Below are positions 53,975 through 62,301 of a DNA stretch of 64,000 nucleotides, piece after piece (the first letter of the stretch is position 1; the number at the start of each line of letters is the position of its first letter). The DNA lies in assembly GCF_003026455.1 (NCBI RefSeq), contig NZ_PYMB01000001.1, positions 434,001 to 498,000 on the forward strand. The letters run 5' to 3'. Position numbers and translations under genes: made by a program. The notes under the pieces were generated by a model. That model saw nothing but the letters and a program-made list of their open reading frames with translations, was not told the origin of the DNA and did no database searches. Origin of the DNA: Photobacterium rosenbergii. GTDB lineage: Bacteria; Pseudomonadota; Gammaproteobacteria; Enterobacterales; Vibrionaceae.

Positions 53975-55149
53975 TCAAGAAACTGACATTACTTGTTGCC
54001 TTGTCCTTGCCTCTTGGCCTGGTCGCTGAACCGGCTGTGTCTGCGGAACTATCGCAATATACCGCAGGGCGGGTTCAGCGTGCTCACAATCTCCAGCAAG
54101 ATGAGAAGTTGGGTGAAGCGATTGCGTTGCTTGAAGGATTAGATCCTTCTCGTGACTACGATAAAGCTTATGTTCAACGTATGTTGGGTGTGTTCTATTG
54201 GCAACAAGATAACACGACCAAGGCAATTGCTAATCTGACTGATGCCGTCAACTCTGGCTTATTACAAGACGAGCAGGCTTGGGTAACCCAGCGTATGCTA
54301 GCTGACATTTTGCTATCGAGTGAAAAGTTCAAGCAGGCTTTACCGCATTACTATGCCTTGAGTAAGAACATTCCAGAAAATCAAAAAGCCGATGAGTTAT
54401 GGTTGCGTATCGCCCAGTCTCATTATCAGGTTTCCGAGTGGCAACAAACGCTGTCGGCTATTAACTCTTACTCAAAGTATGCGGGTAAGATGGATGTTCA
54501 GCCGTTGACCATCAAACTCGGTGCCCAGCTTCAGCTAAAACAATGGAAAGCGGCATTACCCACTTTGGAAAGCCTGATTATCCTTGAGCCGAACAAACTT
54601 GTTTGGTGGCAGCAATCAGCGGGTATCCAGCTTCGTTTGGGCCAGTCAAAATCTGCGCTTGATACTTTGGCATTGGCGCGCAGGCAAGGGGTGGAGTTAT
54701 CTCAGCAAGATTTGAAGACATTGGCCCAGCTTTATGCCCAGCGTGGTATCCCTGAGCGGGCTGCACTCTTGTATTCAGAACTTGAGGGTGCAGATTCCGA
54801 TGTCGAACTTGTTGTCATGCAGGCCCAATATTGGCAAATCGCCAAAGAATGGGATAAATCGATATCGGTTTGGCGAAAAGCGGCTGCGTTGAATAACAAA
54901 CACCGTTGGCCTTTGGCACAGTTGCTCTTGCAGCAGGGCTATTACAACGAGGCAATTGCCGAGCTTGATAAAGTCAAAGACAAAGATCACGAGGCAGATG
55001 TTGCACTTGCCAAGGTGAGGGCATATTACAAGCTAGACAACCTCGAGAAAGCGATCATCTTTGCTAAGCAAGCAGATAACATTGAGTCAACCACAGCATC
55101 AAAAAGCTGGATTAAGTACTTGTCCCAAAAAAGAGAGATGGCAAGCTAG
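53971..55149 (+). CDS. TPR repeat protein of the TonB2 operon
   Basis: 392 residues. A signal peptide (about 1-23, ending VSA) is followed by about eight to nine TPR-like helical pairs over 30-385, for example QDEKLGEAIALLEGL and QQGYYNEAIAELDKV. It is the last gene of Vibrio TonB2 operons (VC1543-like). It is presumably a periplasmic scaffold for the ExbB2-ExbD2-TonB2-TtpC assembly; this is family knowledge plus inference. A terminator with a long loop follows. Confidence 0.85.
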   Translation: MIKKLTLLVALSLPLGLVAEPAVSAELSQYTAGRVQRAHNLQQDEKLGEAIALLEGLDPSRDYDKAYVQRMLGVFYWQQDNTTKAIANLTDAVNSGLLQDEQAWVTQRMLADILLSSEKFKQALPHYYALSKNIPENQKADELWLRIAQSHYQVSEWQQTLSAINSYSKYAGKMDVQPLTIKLGAQLQLKQWKAALPTLESLIILEPNKLVWWQQSAGIQLRLGQSKSALDTLALARRQGVELSQQDLKTLAQLYAQRGIPERAALLYSELEGADSDVELVVMQAQYWQIAKEWDKSISVWRKAAALNNKHRWPLAQLLLQQGYYNEAIAELDKVKDKDHEADVALAKVRAYYKLDNLEKAIIFAKQADNIESTTASKSWIKYLSQKREMAS

Positions 55150-55191
55150 GTTAGAGCGTTAATCCTCAACAACGACATGCTGGCTTAGTAT

Positions 55192-55249
55192 AAGGCCACA
55201 GTTGTGATATCAACACTTACGTTGAATGTCACAAATGTGGCCTTTTTTA
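55192..55249 (+). terminator. Terminator-like hairpin after the TonB2 operon
   Basis: AAGGCCACA/TGTGGCCTT stem with a loop of about 35 nt, followed by six T. The loop is long but the stem and T-tract are good. Confidence 0.65.
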
Positions 55250-55492
55250 ATAACAAAAATACGACAATCTTTATCCATATGAAATAACTCACATTAATTT
55301 AAAGCGGATAGGCGCAAGCTATTCGAGACAATTAAATTTCAAAGTTTGGTTATTCTTACTATTACTCTTGCGGCGATTTGGGCCTGTGCTTATGGACGTA
55401 CCCATCCGAAAATTGACCTGGAAGACGACAAGGCGGGAGACCGCCTACATGCTGGAAAATAGCGTTTGTCTTTCTGAACTTCGGAGGCTGTT
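55250..55492 (+). other. Leader region of the EF-G-like gene
   Basis: About 240 nt upstream of the EF-G paralogue. It holds a perfect 6-bp hairpin with a GAGA tetraloop (AGGCGG/CCGCCT, 55431-55446) and a 36-codon frame from 55392 lacking a clear SD. It may be a long 5' leader; no known riboswitch class is recognised. Confidence 0.35.
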
Positions 55493-57517
55493 ATGTCTAT
55501 GAATGAAATCCGTAATATCGCGATAGTCGGTCAAAGCGGGGTAGGTAAAACGACCTTGGTTGAGCGTCTTCTGTTTGAGTCGGAATGCACCACCCATCTC
55601 GGGAATGTCAAAGAGGGTGACACTGTCACTGACTTCGATGACCAATCCATCCATTACCAACATAGTATCGAAGCTACACCTGCCGCTCTTTGTTGGCAAA
55701 AACACCGGCTAAACGTCATTGATACCCCTGGCTTACCGGAACTGCTTGGCCGTTCATTAAGTATCTATCCTGCTGTCGAAACCTCTGCTCTCGTCTTTGA
55801 TGCCAATACCCCGCTGAACCAAGTGTCCGAAAAGTTATTTAACTTTGCCAAGTCGCAGCAGAAGTGCCAGATGATCATCATTAACAAAGTTGATCTCAAC
55901 CCGGATAAAACCCCTCAGCTACTGCAGGAAATTCAGGCGCATTTTGGTCAAGAATGCCTGCCTATCAATTTACCGTCTCAAGACGGTCAATCGATTGTTG
56001 ATTGTTACTTCTCTCCAAAATATGACGCACCAACATTATTCGATAGTGTAGAAGCTGCCCACGAGCAGCTTATTGATCAGGTTATTGAGGTTGACGAAGA
56101 CCTTATGGAGCTTTATCTGGAGCAAGGATCTTCTTTAACGCCTGAACAACTCCATGATCCTTTTGAAGAAGCCTTGCGAACCGGTCACGTTATTCCTGTT
56201 TGCTTTGTTTCAGCGGAAACCGGTCAGGGCATCTCACTATTACTTCAGACCCTTGCCGAAATTATGCCAATGCCGGCAGAAGGAAATCCGCCGATGCTGG
56301 AGAAGAATGGTCAACAAATCCGGGTTGATTGCGAGCAGTTGGATCATTCGGTTGCCCATGTCTACAAGGTCAGTGTCGATCCATATCTTGGAAAACTTGC
56401 TTATTTACGTGTATTCCAAGGCGAGATTAATGCTGGTTCCCAGCTCTTTATCGGCGAAAACAGCAAAGCGTTTAAAGTCGGACACTTATACCAATTGCAG
56501 GGTAAGAAACGATTAGAGATAGCCAGTGCAAGGGCGGGTGATTTTTGTGTATTGGCGAAGGTTGATGACCTTAGCTTTGATTCTGTCGTTCATGATTCCC
56601 ATGACGAAGACGATGTGTCGATGAAAACCATCGAATTCGCCGCTCCCATGTATAGCCTTGCACTTCAAACCACCAAACGTGGCGATGAGCAGAAGCTCTC
56701 GGAAGTGCTGAATAAAATCGTTTCTGAAGACCCGTCTCTGCGCCTTGAGCATCGCACCCGTACCAATGAAACGGTGTTAGGTGGTCAGGGTGAATTTCAT
56801 TTGAAAATTGCGCTGGAGAAAATGGAATCGGTCTATAAGCTCAAGGTCAATACTGAGCAACCGAGTATCGAGTATTTCGAGACGATCACCCAGCAGGCAG
56901 AAGGGCATTACCGCCATAAAAAGCAAAGTGGTGGTGCGGGCCAGTTTGGTGAGGTTCAACTAAAAGTTAGGCCATTGGAACGGGGAGAAGGTTTTAAATT
57001 TATCAATAAAGTGGTGGGCGGTGCTATTCCGACGTCCTTGATCCCGGCAGTAGAAAAAGGGATCCGACAGGCGGTTGAGGAAGGCGCCATATCCGGTAAC
57101 CCAATCCATGATGTAGAAGTCACCGTGTACGACGGTAAATATCATTCTGTTGATTCAAAGGAAATCGCATTTGTAATTGCTGGCAAAAAAGCTTTCCTCG
57201 ACGCAGTAAACAATGCAAATCCCATCGTACTTGAACCTATCGTTGAACTAGACCTTCAAATCCCTACGGACTCTGTCGGTGATATTAGTGGTGATTTGGC
57301 TGCTAACCGCGGTGTCATTTTAGGTACCCAATCTGAAGAGAACAATTTCACTTCACTAAAAGCGCGGATCCCGCAAAACGAGTTGCTCGATTACTCCCAG
57401 AGATTAAGGGCAATGACCGGTGGTGAAGGTACTTTCAGTATGGCTCTCAGCCATTATGAACCGGCACCAAATACCGTGCAGAAAAAGGTGTGTAGCGCTG
57501 CTGCAGAAGCATGTTAA
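55493..57517 (+). CDS. Elongation factor G-like GTPase (EF-G paralogue)
   Basis: 674 residues, EF-G domain order: G domain (G1 GQSGVGKTT, G3 DTPGLPE, G4 NKVD), domain II (about 260-370), domains III, IV (GGAGQFGEVQL) and V. It is shorter than EF-G (about 700) and has GQSGVGKTT instead of the canonical AHVDAGKTT, and the switch I region is degenerate, so it is not the housekeeping translocase. Such paralogues may act in recycling or stress translation. GGAGG lies 6 nt before the ATG. A terminator follows. Confidence 0.88.
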   Translation: MSMNEIRNIAIVGQSGVGKTTLVERLLFESECTTHLGNVKEGDTVTDFDDQSIHYQHSIEATPAALCWQKHRLNVIDTPGLPELLGRSLSIYPAVETSALVFDANTPLNQVSEKLFNFAKSQQKCQMIIINKVDLNPDKTPQLLQEIQAHFGQECLPINLPSQDGQSIVDCYFSPKYDAPTLFDSVEAAHEQLIDQVIEVDEDLMELYLEQGSSLTPEQLHDPFEEALRTGHVIPVCFVSAETGQGISLLLQTLAEIMPMPAEGNPPMLEKNGQQIRVDCEQLDHSVAHVYKVSVDPYLGKLAYLRVFQGEINAGSQLFIGENSKAFKVGHLYQLQGKKRLEIASARAGDFCVLAKVDDLSFDSVVHDSHDEDDVSMKTIEFAAPMYSLALQTTKRGDEQKLSEVLNKIVSEDPSLRLEHRTRTNETVLGGQGEFHLKIALEKMESVYKLKVNTEQPSIEYFETITQQAEGHYRHKKQSGGAGQFGEVQLKVRPLERGEGFKFINKVVGGAIPTSLIPAVEKGIRQAVEEGAISGNPIHDVEVTVYDGKYHSVDSKEIAFVIAGKKAFLDAVNNANPIVLEPIVELDLQIPTDSVGDISGDLAANRGVILGTQSEENNFTSLKARIPQNELLDYSQRLRAMTGGEGTFSMALSHYEPAPNTVQKKVCSAAAEAC

Positions 57518-57547
57518 CCCTACCTTATAATTGATGGAATACAGAAA

Positions 57548-57569
57548 AGGCCCCTTAAAACAGGGGCCT
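57548..57569 (+). terminator. Hairpin terminator after the EF-G-like gene
   Basis: AGGCCCC/GGGGCCT stem, 8-nt loop, followed by AATTATT; T-tract weak but position fits. Confidence 0.7.
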
Positions 57570-57633
57570 AATTATTGAGCGGTCGAAAATGGTTTGATAA
57601 GTTCACTAGGACATTAGTAAAAAGAGGCTATTG

Positions 57634-58167
57634 ATGATGGAAACAGAGAGGCTAAAACTATTGCCGCCTTCGTTGGATAGGGCTGACATGATGCTCGAAG
57701 CTATAGTCGAGAGTAGGGATGAGCTTGCTGTGTACTTACCCTGGGTGCCATACGCTTTGACCCAAGAAGAATCCATCGAAAATACGCTGCAGGCAATAGC
57801 CAACTTTGAAGCCTTTGAAGGGGAGTTGCGCTACTCCATAATCGAAAAGGAAAGTGGCAGGTTTGTTGGAGCCGTCGGGCTTTTGGTCAGAGACAAAACA
57901 GTGCCGTTTTTTGAAATAGGCTATTGGTTGCGAACTTCTGCCTATGGCAACGGATATATGACGGAAGCAGTGACTCACCTTTGTGAGTATGCATTTGCAA
58001 AATTGCATGCCAATCGTATTGAAATTACGGCTGCGGAGCAGAATTACCCAAGTCGTGCAGTTGCCGAGCGTTGTGGTTTTGAGTTTGAGTGCCTCAAAAA
58101 AAACGAAAGGCGTTTGCCCTCCGGTGAACTAGGCCATACGGCTGTATATAGTAAAACAACGGCATAA
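57634..58167 (+). CDS. GNAT family acetyltransferase (RimJ/RimL type)
   Basis: 177 residues. It begins METERLKLLPPS, typical of the RimJ/RimL group, and has the acetyl-CoA-binding stretch IGYWLRTSAYGNGYMTEAV and NYPSRAVAERCGF. It probably acetylates an N-terminal amino group of a ribosomal or other protein, or a small molecule; the target is unknown. AGAGG lies upstream. The start could also be the ATG one codon later. Monocistronic. Confidence 0.88.
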   Translation: MMETERLKLLPPSLDRADMMLEAIVESRDELAVYLPWVPYALTQEESIENTLQAIANFEAFEGELRYSIIEKESGRFVGAVGLLVRDKTVPFFEIGYWLRTSAYGNGYMTEAVTHLCEYAFAKLHANRIEITAAEQNYPSRAVAERCGFEFECLKKNERRLPSGELGHTAVYSKTTA

Positions 58168-58275
58168 CATGCAAAGGTAGCGGGATTAATCCACAAGCAA
58201 TAATCTGGCGGGTATTTAAGTTTTTTTTCCGTTAGGTCGCTTATTTCAAACAGAACTATTTTGTTTGGAGGTTGG

Positions 58276-58464
58276 ATGTCTCTTGGAGTAAACCTATCAG
58301 CTGAGGATAGACAGAAGCTATTGTCAGAGCTTAAAACCGCTGTTATGAGTCGCTTTCCTGAGCGGGAAGTAAAAGTGATTAAGCAAAGTCAGCAGCAGGG
58401 TACAATGTCATTACATTTCGAGGTTAATGATGGCGGCCTCATTCAAATTGATCTTCCACAATAG
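58276..58464 (+). CDS. Small hypothetical protein (62 aa)
   Basis: ATG at 58276 with GGAGG just upstream. The protein MSLGVNLSAEDRQKLL... has an N-terminal helix, a basic middle (SRFPEREVKVIKQ) and a C-terminal strand pattern HFEVNDGGLIQIDLPQ. No signal peptide. I do not recognise the family. It precedes the DUF3626 gene by 66 nt on the same strand and may be co-transcribed with it. Confidence 0.65.
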   Translation: MSLGVNLSAEDRQKLLSELKTAVMSRFPEREVKVIKQSQQQGTMSLHFEVNDGGLIQIDLPQ

Positions 58465-58483
58465 CCCCTTGCCGTATGCCGTT

Positions 58484-58524
58484 TCCATGATAGATTATTG
58501 ATTAGCCTGAATATCTATCATGGA
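58484..58524 (+). promoter_or_regulatory. Inverted repeat that can sequester the DUF3626 Shine-Dalgarno
   Basis: Perfect 12-bp arms TCCATGATAGAT (58484-58495) and ATCTATCATGGA (58513-58524) with a 17-nt loop. The right arm includes most of the GGAG Shine-Dalgarno (58522-58525) of the gene starting at 58531. An RNA hairpin here would block ribosome access; whether it is regulatory, a terminator-like element or a protein site is unknown. Confidence 0.6.
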
Positions 58525-58530
58525 GTTTAG

Positions 58531-59604
58531 ATGAACCATAATACTGCGTCGCACAAAGCCGTTCTTTTCGTAAGCGAATACGCCAATAACTTACAGACTA
58601 CTGCACTTGAATCCTTTGCTCATATCCTTGATATGTCCAATATAGACCAGCAGTCGGTGACGCAGTTAATTTCAAGTGTTCAACAGCAAGCGCAAATTGC
58701 AGCGCACTTTCACCCCGATAGGGTTACAGCAAACGGACTGACAGTTGTTGAATCAATGCAGCACTCCGGTCGTTACTTAAACCAGTTCGAATCCTTGGTA
58801 TCGAATGGCAAGCTTGACCCATTGCAGGAAGGGGAGCGTGCTAAGTGGGAAAACCATCTATTTGGTGATGTATTTAGCAACGCACCGTTGAGCCTGCGCC
58901 CAAAGTATGGCGCGCTTGATATTGCGAGGCATATGGATGGTCCATGCCCAAGATTCGGTTCATGTTATTTCGTTTTTAAAGCTGAAGTTAGTCAGCGTGC
59001 GACATTTTGCTTTGGTGACTCCTACCAAACACCGCAAACTAGGGGAACTCTAGATACTTTCAAGCCCATTCTCGCTGAAACCTTGTTAGAGTGTTTTGAG
59101 AGGGATGCGGTGTTCGGTATCAATCCTATTCGTCCCAAGCAGTTGGTAGAAAGATGTCTGCATGGAGACCTAGCTGATCAATGCGGTGATTTAGCTTCTC
59201 GACTAGCTAAACCAAAAGCAAGAAATCTCGACCATTATATTGAAGCGCAAATCCACGGCGACATTAGCCTTTGCAAGGATGTCGAAAGTTTGGTTGCCGA
59301 TGCGTCGTTCAGGGGTACAGATATCGGTGATGCGCTAGTAAAGTTAGCCCAAACACATGATATTCAAATAGCGTGGCGACCAGCATATCGATTACCGGTT
59401 GAATGTGTTCCCGATGACTTTCGTGGACCCGATATGGTTCACCTCGCAAAGCAAGTTGCCATTGACGGCGATGTGACAGCTTTTGCTATCGGTCAGGCAG
59501 CCCAGCGTGTTGTCGATAATCATGCTGGCTTATCGCCTGCTGATGTTCAAGACGAACTTCAGCAACTAAAACTGTTATGGCATGTTTTGGTTAAGTTCGG
59601 GTGA
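58531..59604 (+). CDS. DUF3626 domain protein
   Basis: 357 residues with the DUF3626 hallmarks: HFHPDRVTANGLTVVESM near 60, GRYLNQFESLVSNGKL, WENHLFGDVF, RPKYGALDIARH and PCPRFGSCYFVF, TFCFGDSYQTP. These blocks of His, Asp, Arg and Phe look like an enzyme active site, but I know no characterised member. No signal peptide. Its SD lies in a hairpin. It may be translated with the 62-residue protein upstream. Function unknown; toxin-like or ADP-ribose-related roles would be guesses. Confidence 0.8.
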   Translation: MNHNTASHKAVLFVSEYANNLQTTALESFAHILDMSNIDQQSVTQLISSVQQQAQIAAHFHPDRVTANGLTVVESMQHSGRYLNQFESLVSNGKLDPLQEGERAKWENHLFGDVFSNAPLSLRPKYGALDIARHMDGPCPRFGSCYFVFKAEVSQRATFCFGDSYQTPQTRGTLDTFKPILAETLLECFERDAVFGINPIRPKQLVERCLHGDLADQCGDLASRLAKPKARNLDHYIEAQIHGDISLCKDVESLVADASFRGTDIGDALVKLAQTHDIQIAWRPAYRLPVECVPDDFRGPDMVHLAKQVAIDGDVTAFAIGQAAQRVVDNHAGLSPADVQDELQQLKLLWHVLVKFG

Positions 59605-59718
59605 TTTATCAATGCGATAAGAAAACTTGCTAGTGGCGGGAAAGTGGACGATTGGTCACAAACCGTATGGATGTTGTTGTGTTTATTATAAAAACACTTA
59701 ATCCGTTTGGAGTCTGTG

Positions 59719-60552
59719 ATGAGCAATCGTCTTTTTTATGGCCTTATCATGCTTTTAGCCTCAACATCATCGTTTGCCAATGACTATGGTGAAAGTGTCA
59801 ATATCCCACTCACCGATAAGGGATTGTTCGGTAAGGTTAGCATCAACCTAGAAGCGACCGTTTATAAACCTGAGGGTGAAGGGCCTTTCCCAACCGTCAT
59901 ATTTAACCATGGTTCAACAGGCCCTTATGTCATTCCCAAGGACTACACCATTAATCCTTGGGGCTTTGGGCAGTATTTGGTCAATAAAAATATTGCGTTA
60001 ATCATTCCGATGCGAAGAGGGCGTGGTAAGTCGGAAGGCAGTTATAAAGAGCTGTATACATGCGATCCTGCTGGGATTAGCAAAGGGGTGGATTACGCCT
60101 TAGAGTCTCTGGATGCAACGTATAACTACCTAATCCAGCAATCGTGGGTAGATAAAGAAAAGATAGTACTTTCTGGAAATTCTAGAGGTGGGATCCTTTC
60201 ACTTGTTTATGCTTCGCAGCACCCTGACGCATTCACGGGCGTGATAAACTATTCCGGTGGTTGGGTAGGAGATACTTGTAGCAATGGTACGCAATCACAA
60301 AATATAGCGATATTCGAAGATGTCGCTGACAAATTGAAAATACCGACATTGTTCATTTATGCTCACAATGACCCTTATTACGCTGACGCCACTATTGAAA
60401 GCTTTGTTACTGCATACAAAGAGGCCGGTGGGGATGTTGATTTTAAATTCTACCAGCTTGGTGCAGGTGTTTCAGGACATGAGGTTTTCTACAATTATGG
60501 CCACCTATGGTCATATGTTGTCGACAATTACTTAATTGAAGTCACTCAGTAA
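59719..60552 (+). CDS. Exported alpha/beta hydrolase (dienelactone-hydrolase-like)
   Basis: 277 residues from the ATG at 59719, with TGGAG upstream. Signal peptide of about 19 residues (ending SSFA). The alpha/beta-hydrolase core has NHGSTGP (oxyanion region), the nucleophile motif GNSRGG (Ser), YAHNDPYY with the acid Asp, and a C-terminal GHEVF with the catalytic His. It should be a periplasmic or secreted esterase/peptidase; the substrate is unknown. Convergent with the methyltransferase gene. Confidence 0.85.
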   Translation: MSNRLFYGLIMLLASTSSFANDYGESVNIPLTDKGLFGKVSINLEATVYKPEGEGPFPTVIFNHGSTGPYVIPKDYTINPWGFGQYLVNKNIALIIPMRRGRGKSEGSYKELYTCDPAGISKGVDYALESLDATYNYLIQQSWVDKEKIVLSGNSRGGILSLVYASQHPDAFTGVINYSGGWVGDTCSNGTQSQNIAIFEDVADKLKIPTLFIYAHNDPYYADATIESFVTAYKEAGGDVDFKFYQLGAGVSGHEVFYNYGHLWSYVVDNYLIEVTQ

Positions 60553-60565
60553 TGGGGAAAGGAGA

Positions 60566-60594
60566 GCCGCAGGAAGATAACTTATCACTGCGGC
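60566..60594. terminator. Hairpin between convergent genes
   Basis: GCCGCAG/CTGCGGC outer stem plus inner GATAA/TTATC, 14 nt after the hydrolase stop and 19 nt before the methyltransferase stop. There is no clear T-tract, so it may terminate poorly or act as a stabilising 3' end. Confidence 0.5.
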
Positions 60595-60612
60595 CCCAGC
60601 GCTTAGAAAAAG

Positions 60613-61401
60613 TTAGGCTGCCAGTTCTTGCCCGTTAGCAACTGAAATCTCACGCTTTATACAAGCAAAGAAGGCATTGCCTGATGTACTCTTCAGCGGA
60701 ACAATTTTTTCGTAGTCATGCTCGAACATATATACCTCGAAAAACGGCTCAAGCAGATGGCGCATTTGTTCAAAGCTTACCGCAACCATAGGGTGTTCAT
60801 CTTTCCACTTTAGGATCTCGCCATTGCTTTGCTTTTCGATACTCAATTTGAGCTTTTGCTGTTCACCGCTTCCTGGGTAGTGCCACCCAGAAGCAAAGGT
60901 AAAGCTGTCACTGTTATGTTCAGCACGATGGCTTACAAATGAACTGTTATCGATCATGTCCTTTTCTACCACGTTAAAGCAGAACATTCCGCCATCTCGC
61001 AGCGCAGCGTGAGCACTTGCAATACACGCCTTTAGCTTCTCTATGTCACCCGAATAGTGGATAGAGTAGAGAAAACAGGTGATCAAATCGACTTGGCTCT
61101 CAACGGCAAAGCGAGTCATATCCTGCTGTATAAAGCTTGCTTCAGGACAGCGAATTTTAGCCTGATCCAGCATAGGCTGGTTGAGGTCTAACCCTAGGCT
61201 CTGGTAACCATTATCTATCAAGTGCCTGATATGAGGGCCTGTCCCACACGCCAAATCAAGGTGGTGCATTCCCCCATTGCCGAATAAATGGTGCAGTCGA
61301 CGTACGTAGGTACTTTGTGCCTCATAGTCGATATCAGCACACATCAAGTCATAATAGCCAGATAGGTCGGTGTATAACGCATTGGAGGACGGTGTAGTCA
61401 C
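60613..61401 (-). CDS. SAM-dependent class I methyltransferase
   Basis: 262 residues with the Rossmann methyltransferase motifs: YDLMCADIDY near the start, HLDLACGTGPHI (SAM motif I, about 43-54), LGLDLNQPML and LITCFLYSIHY. There is no clear substrate-binding signature. Substrate unknown. It is divergent from the ArsR-family regulator gene across about 300 nt and ends convergent with the hydrolase gene. Confidence 0.88.
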   Translation of the reverse strand: MTTPSSNALYTDLSGYYDLMCADIDYEAQSTYVRRLHHLFGNGGMHHLDLACGTGPHIRHLIDNGYQSLGLDLNQPMLDQAKIRCPEASFIQQDMTRFAVESQVDLITCFLYSIHYSGDIEKLKACIASAHAALRDGGMFCFNVVEKDMIDNSSFVSHRAEHNSDSFTFASGWHYPGSGEQQKLKLSIEKQSNGEILKWKDEHPMVAVSFEQMRHLLEPFFEVYMFEHDYEKIVPLKSTSGNAFFACIKREISVANGQELAA

Positions 61402-61677
61402 TAGTGTAAACCTGCAAACAAAAGGTTGCGCAGGATAAAGCTAGTCAGCGGGATAGGAAAACAAAAAATATTGCACGTTTCGATTTGTATTTTTCATGGT
61501 AAGCCTTCAGAAGTCATGCATTATTTTAGTAATTATTGAATATGTCGTTATGCAAGTATGCGAATACTTTGTTTGATATTAGTGGCAGAAATGATGTGGA
61601 AATAATTTTAGATTCTATATTATTGATAATGCGATGATTAACGAAAAGAGTGATGAAATTCACATAAAAATGCTTGC

Positions 61678-61697
61678 ATGTATGTGCACGCATACAT
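61678..61697 (+). promoter_or_regulatory. Operator-like palindrome at the ArsR gene
   Basis: ATGTATG-TGCACG-CATACAT, a perfect 7-bp inverted repeat around a 6-nt centre, 13 nt before the chosen ArsR start. A similar sequence lies at 62163-62182. Autoregulation is inferred. Confidence 0.6.
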
Positions 61698-61710
61698 TAA
61701 AGTTCACCAC

Positions 61711-62055
61711 ATGAAGAAGATAATGACAGATTTACAAAGCAAAGAACGGTTGTTCGAAAACAGCATGGAATCTCAGTTATTCAAGGTGTTTTCAGAACCG
61801 GCTCGGATCCAACTTGCTCAGATAATGATTAGCTTAGGTACCTCAGATGTTAGTACCATTGCTAAACATGTGTCGCAAGATCGTTCCGTAGTATCCCGGC
61901 ACCTCAAAGCGATGCACGAAGTAGGGGTTGTCAGCAGTGAAAAGGTTGGAAGACATACTTTATATACTTTTAGAGCTGAAGATCTTGCCAGCCGTTTAGA
62001 ATTTATTGCTGCAAATATTCGCGCTATTGAGACAAAAAAAGACAGTTCATCTTAA
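61711..62055 (+). CDS. ArsR family winged-helix regulator
   Basis: 114 residues from the ATG at 61711 (MKKIMTDL); a second ATG at 61723 is also possible, while an earlier frame start at 61678 is inside the operator palindrome. The ArsR-type winged helix (about 20-95) shows LFKVFSEPARIQLAQIM, VSTIAKHVSQDRSVVSRHLKAMHEVGVV and HTLYTF. No cysteine metal site (ELCVCDL type) is present, so the signal is not classical metal binding. It lies before a DUF2860 gene and an RND adaptor, suggesting it represses this efflux locus. Confidence 0.85.
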   Translation: MKKIMTDLQSKERLFENSMESQLFKVFSEPARIQLAQIMISLGTSDVSTIAKHVSQDRSVVSRHLKAMHEVGVVSSEKVGRHTLYTFRAEDLASRLEFIAANIRAIETKKDSSS

Positions 62056-62162
62056 TGAATAATATCCATGGGTAGTGAAAATATGCCCATTGATAGACCA
62101 ATTTAAAATCAAATGATGTCTAAAGAAGTTTATCTTCTAATAATCTTCTACCTATTGGGTGC

Positions 62163-62182
62163 ATGCGTGCGCACCTGTGCAT
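62163..62182 (+). promoter_or_regulatory. Second operator-like site before the DUF2860 gene
   Basis: ATGCGTGCGCACCTGTGCAT is identical to the 61678-61697 palindrome at 13 of 20 positions, and six of seven differences are transitions. It lies 120 nt before the DUF2860 start, a suitable place for repression by the ArsR-family protein. Confidence 0.5.
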
Positions 62183-62301
62183 TTAATTTTTTTTAATACA
62201 AAACCTCTTTAAATCGAGGCTTTGGCAAATGGCTTTGCCAATTGATGATGTAAAAGGAGTTATTAAACCAGTTAACAAATACAAACAGTTAGGACCAGAT
62301 T

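Noticed and set aside
55392-55501. 36-codon ORF in the EF-G-like leader
   Set aside because: No SD, and its end overlaps the EF-G-like start; it could be a leader peptide but nothing supports it.
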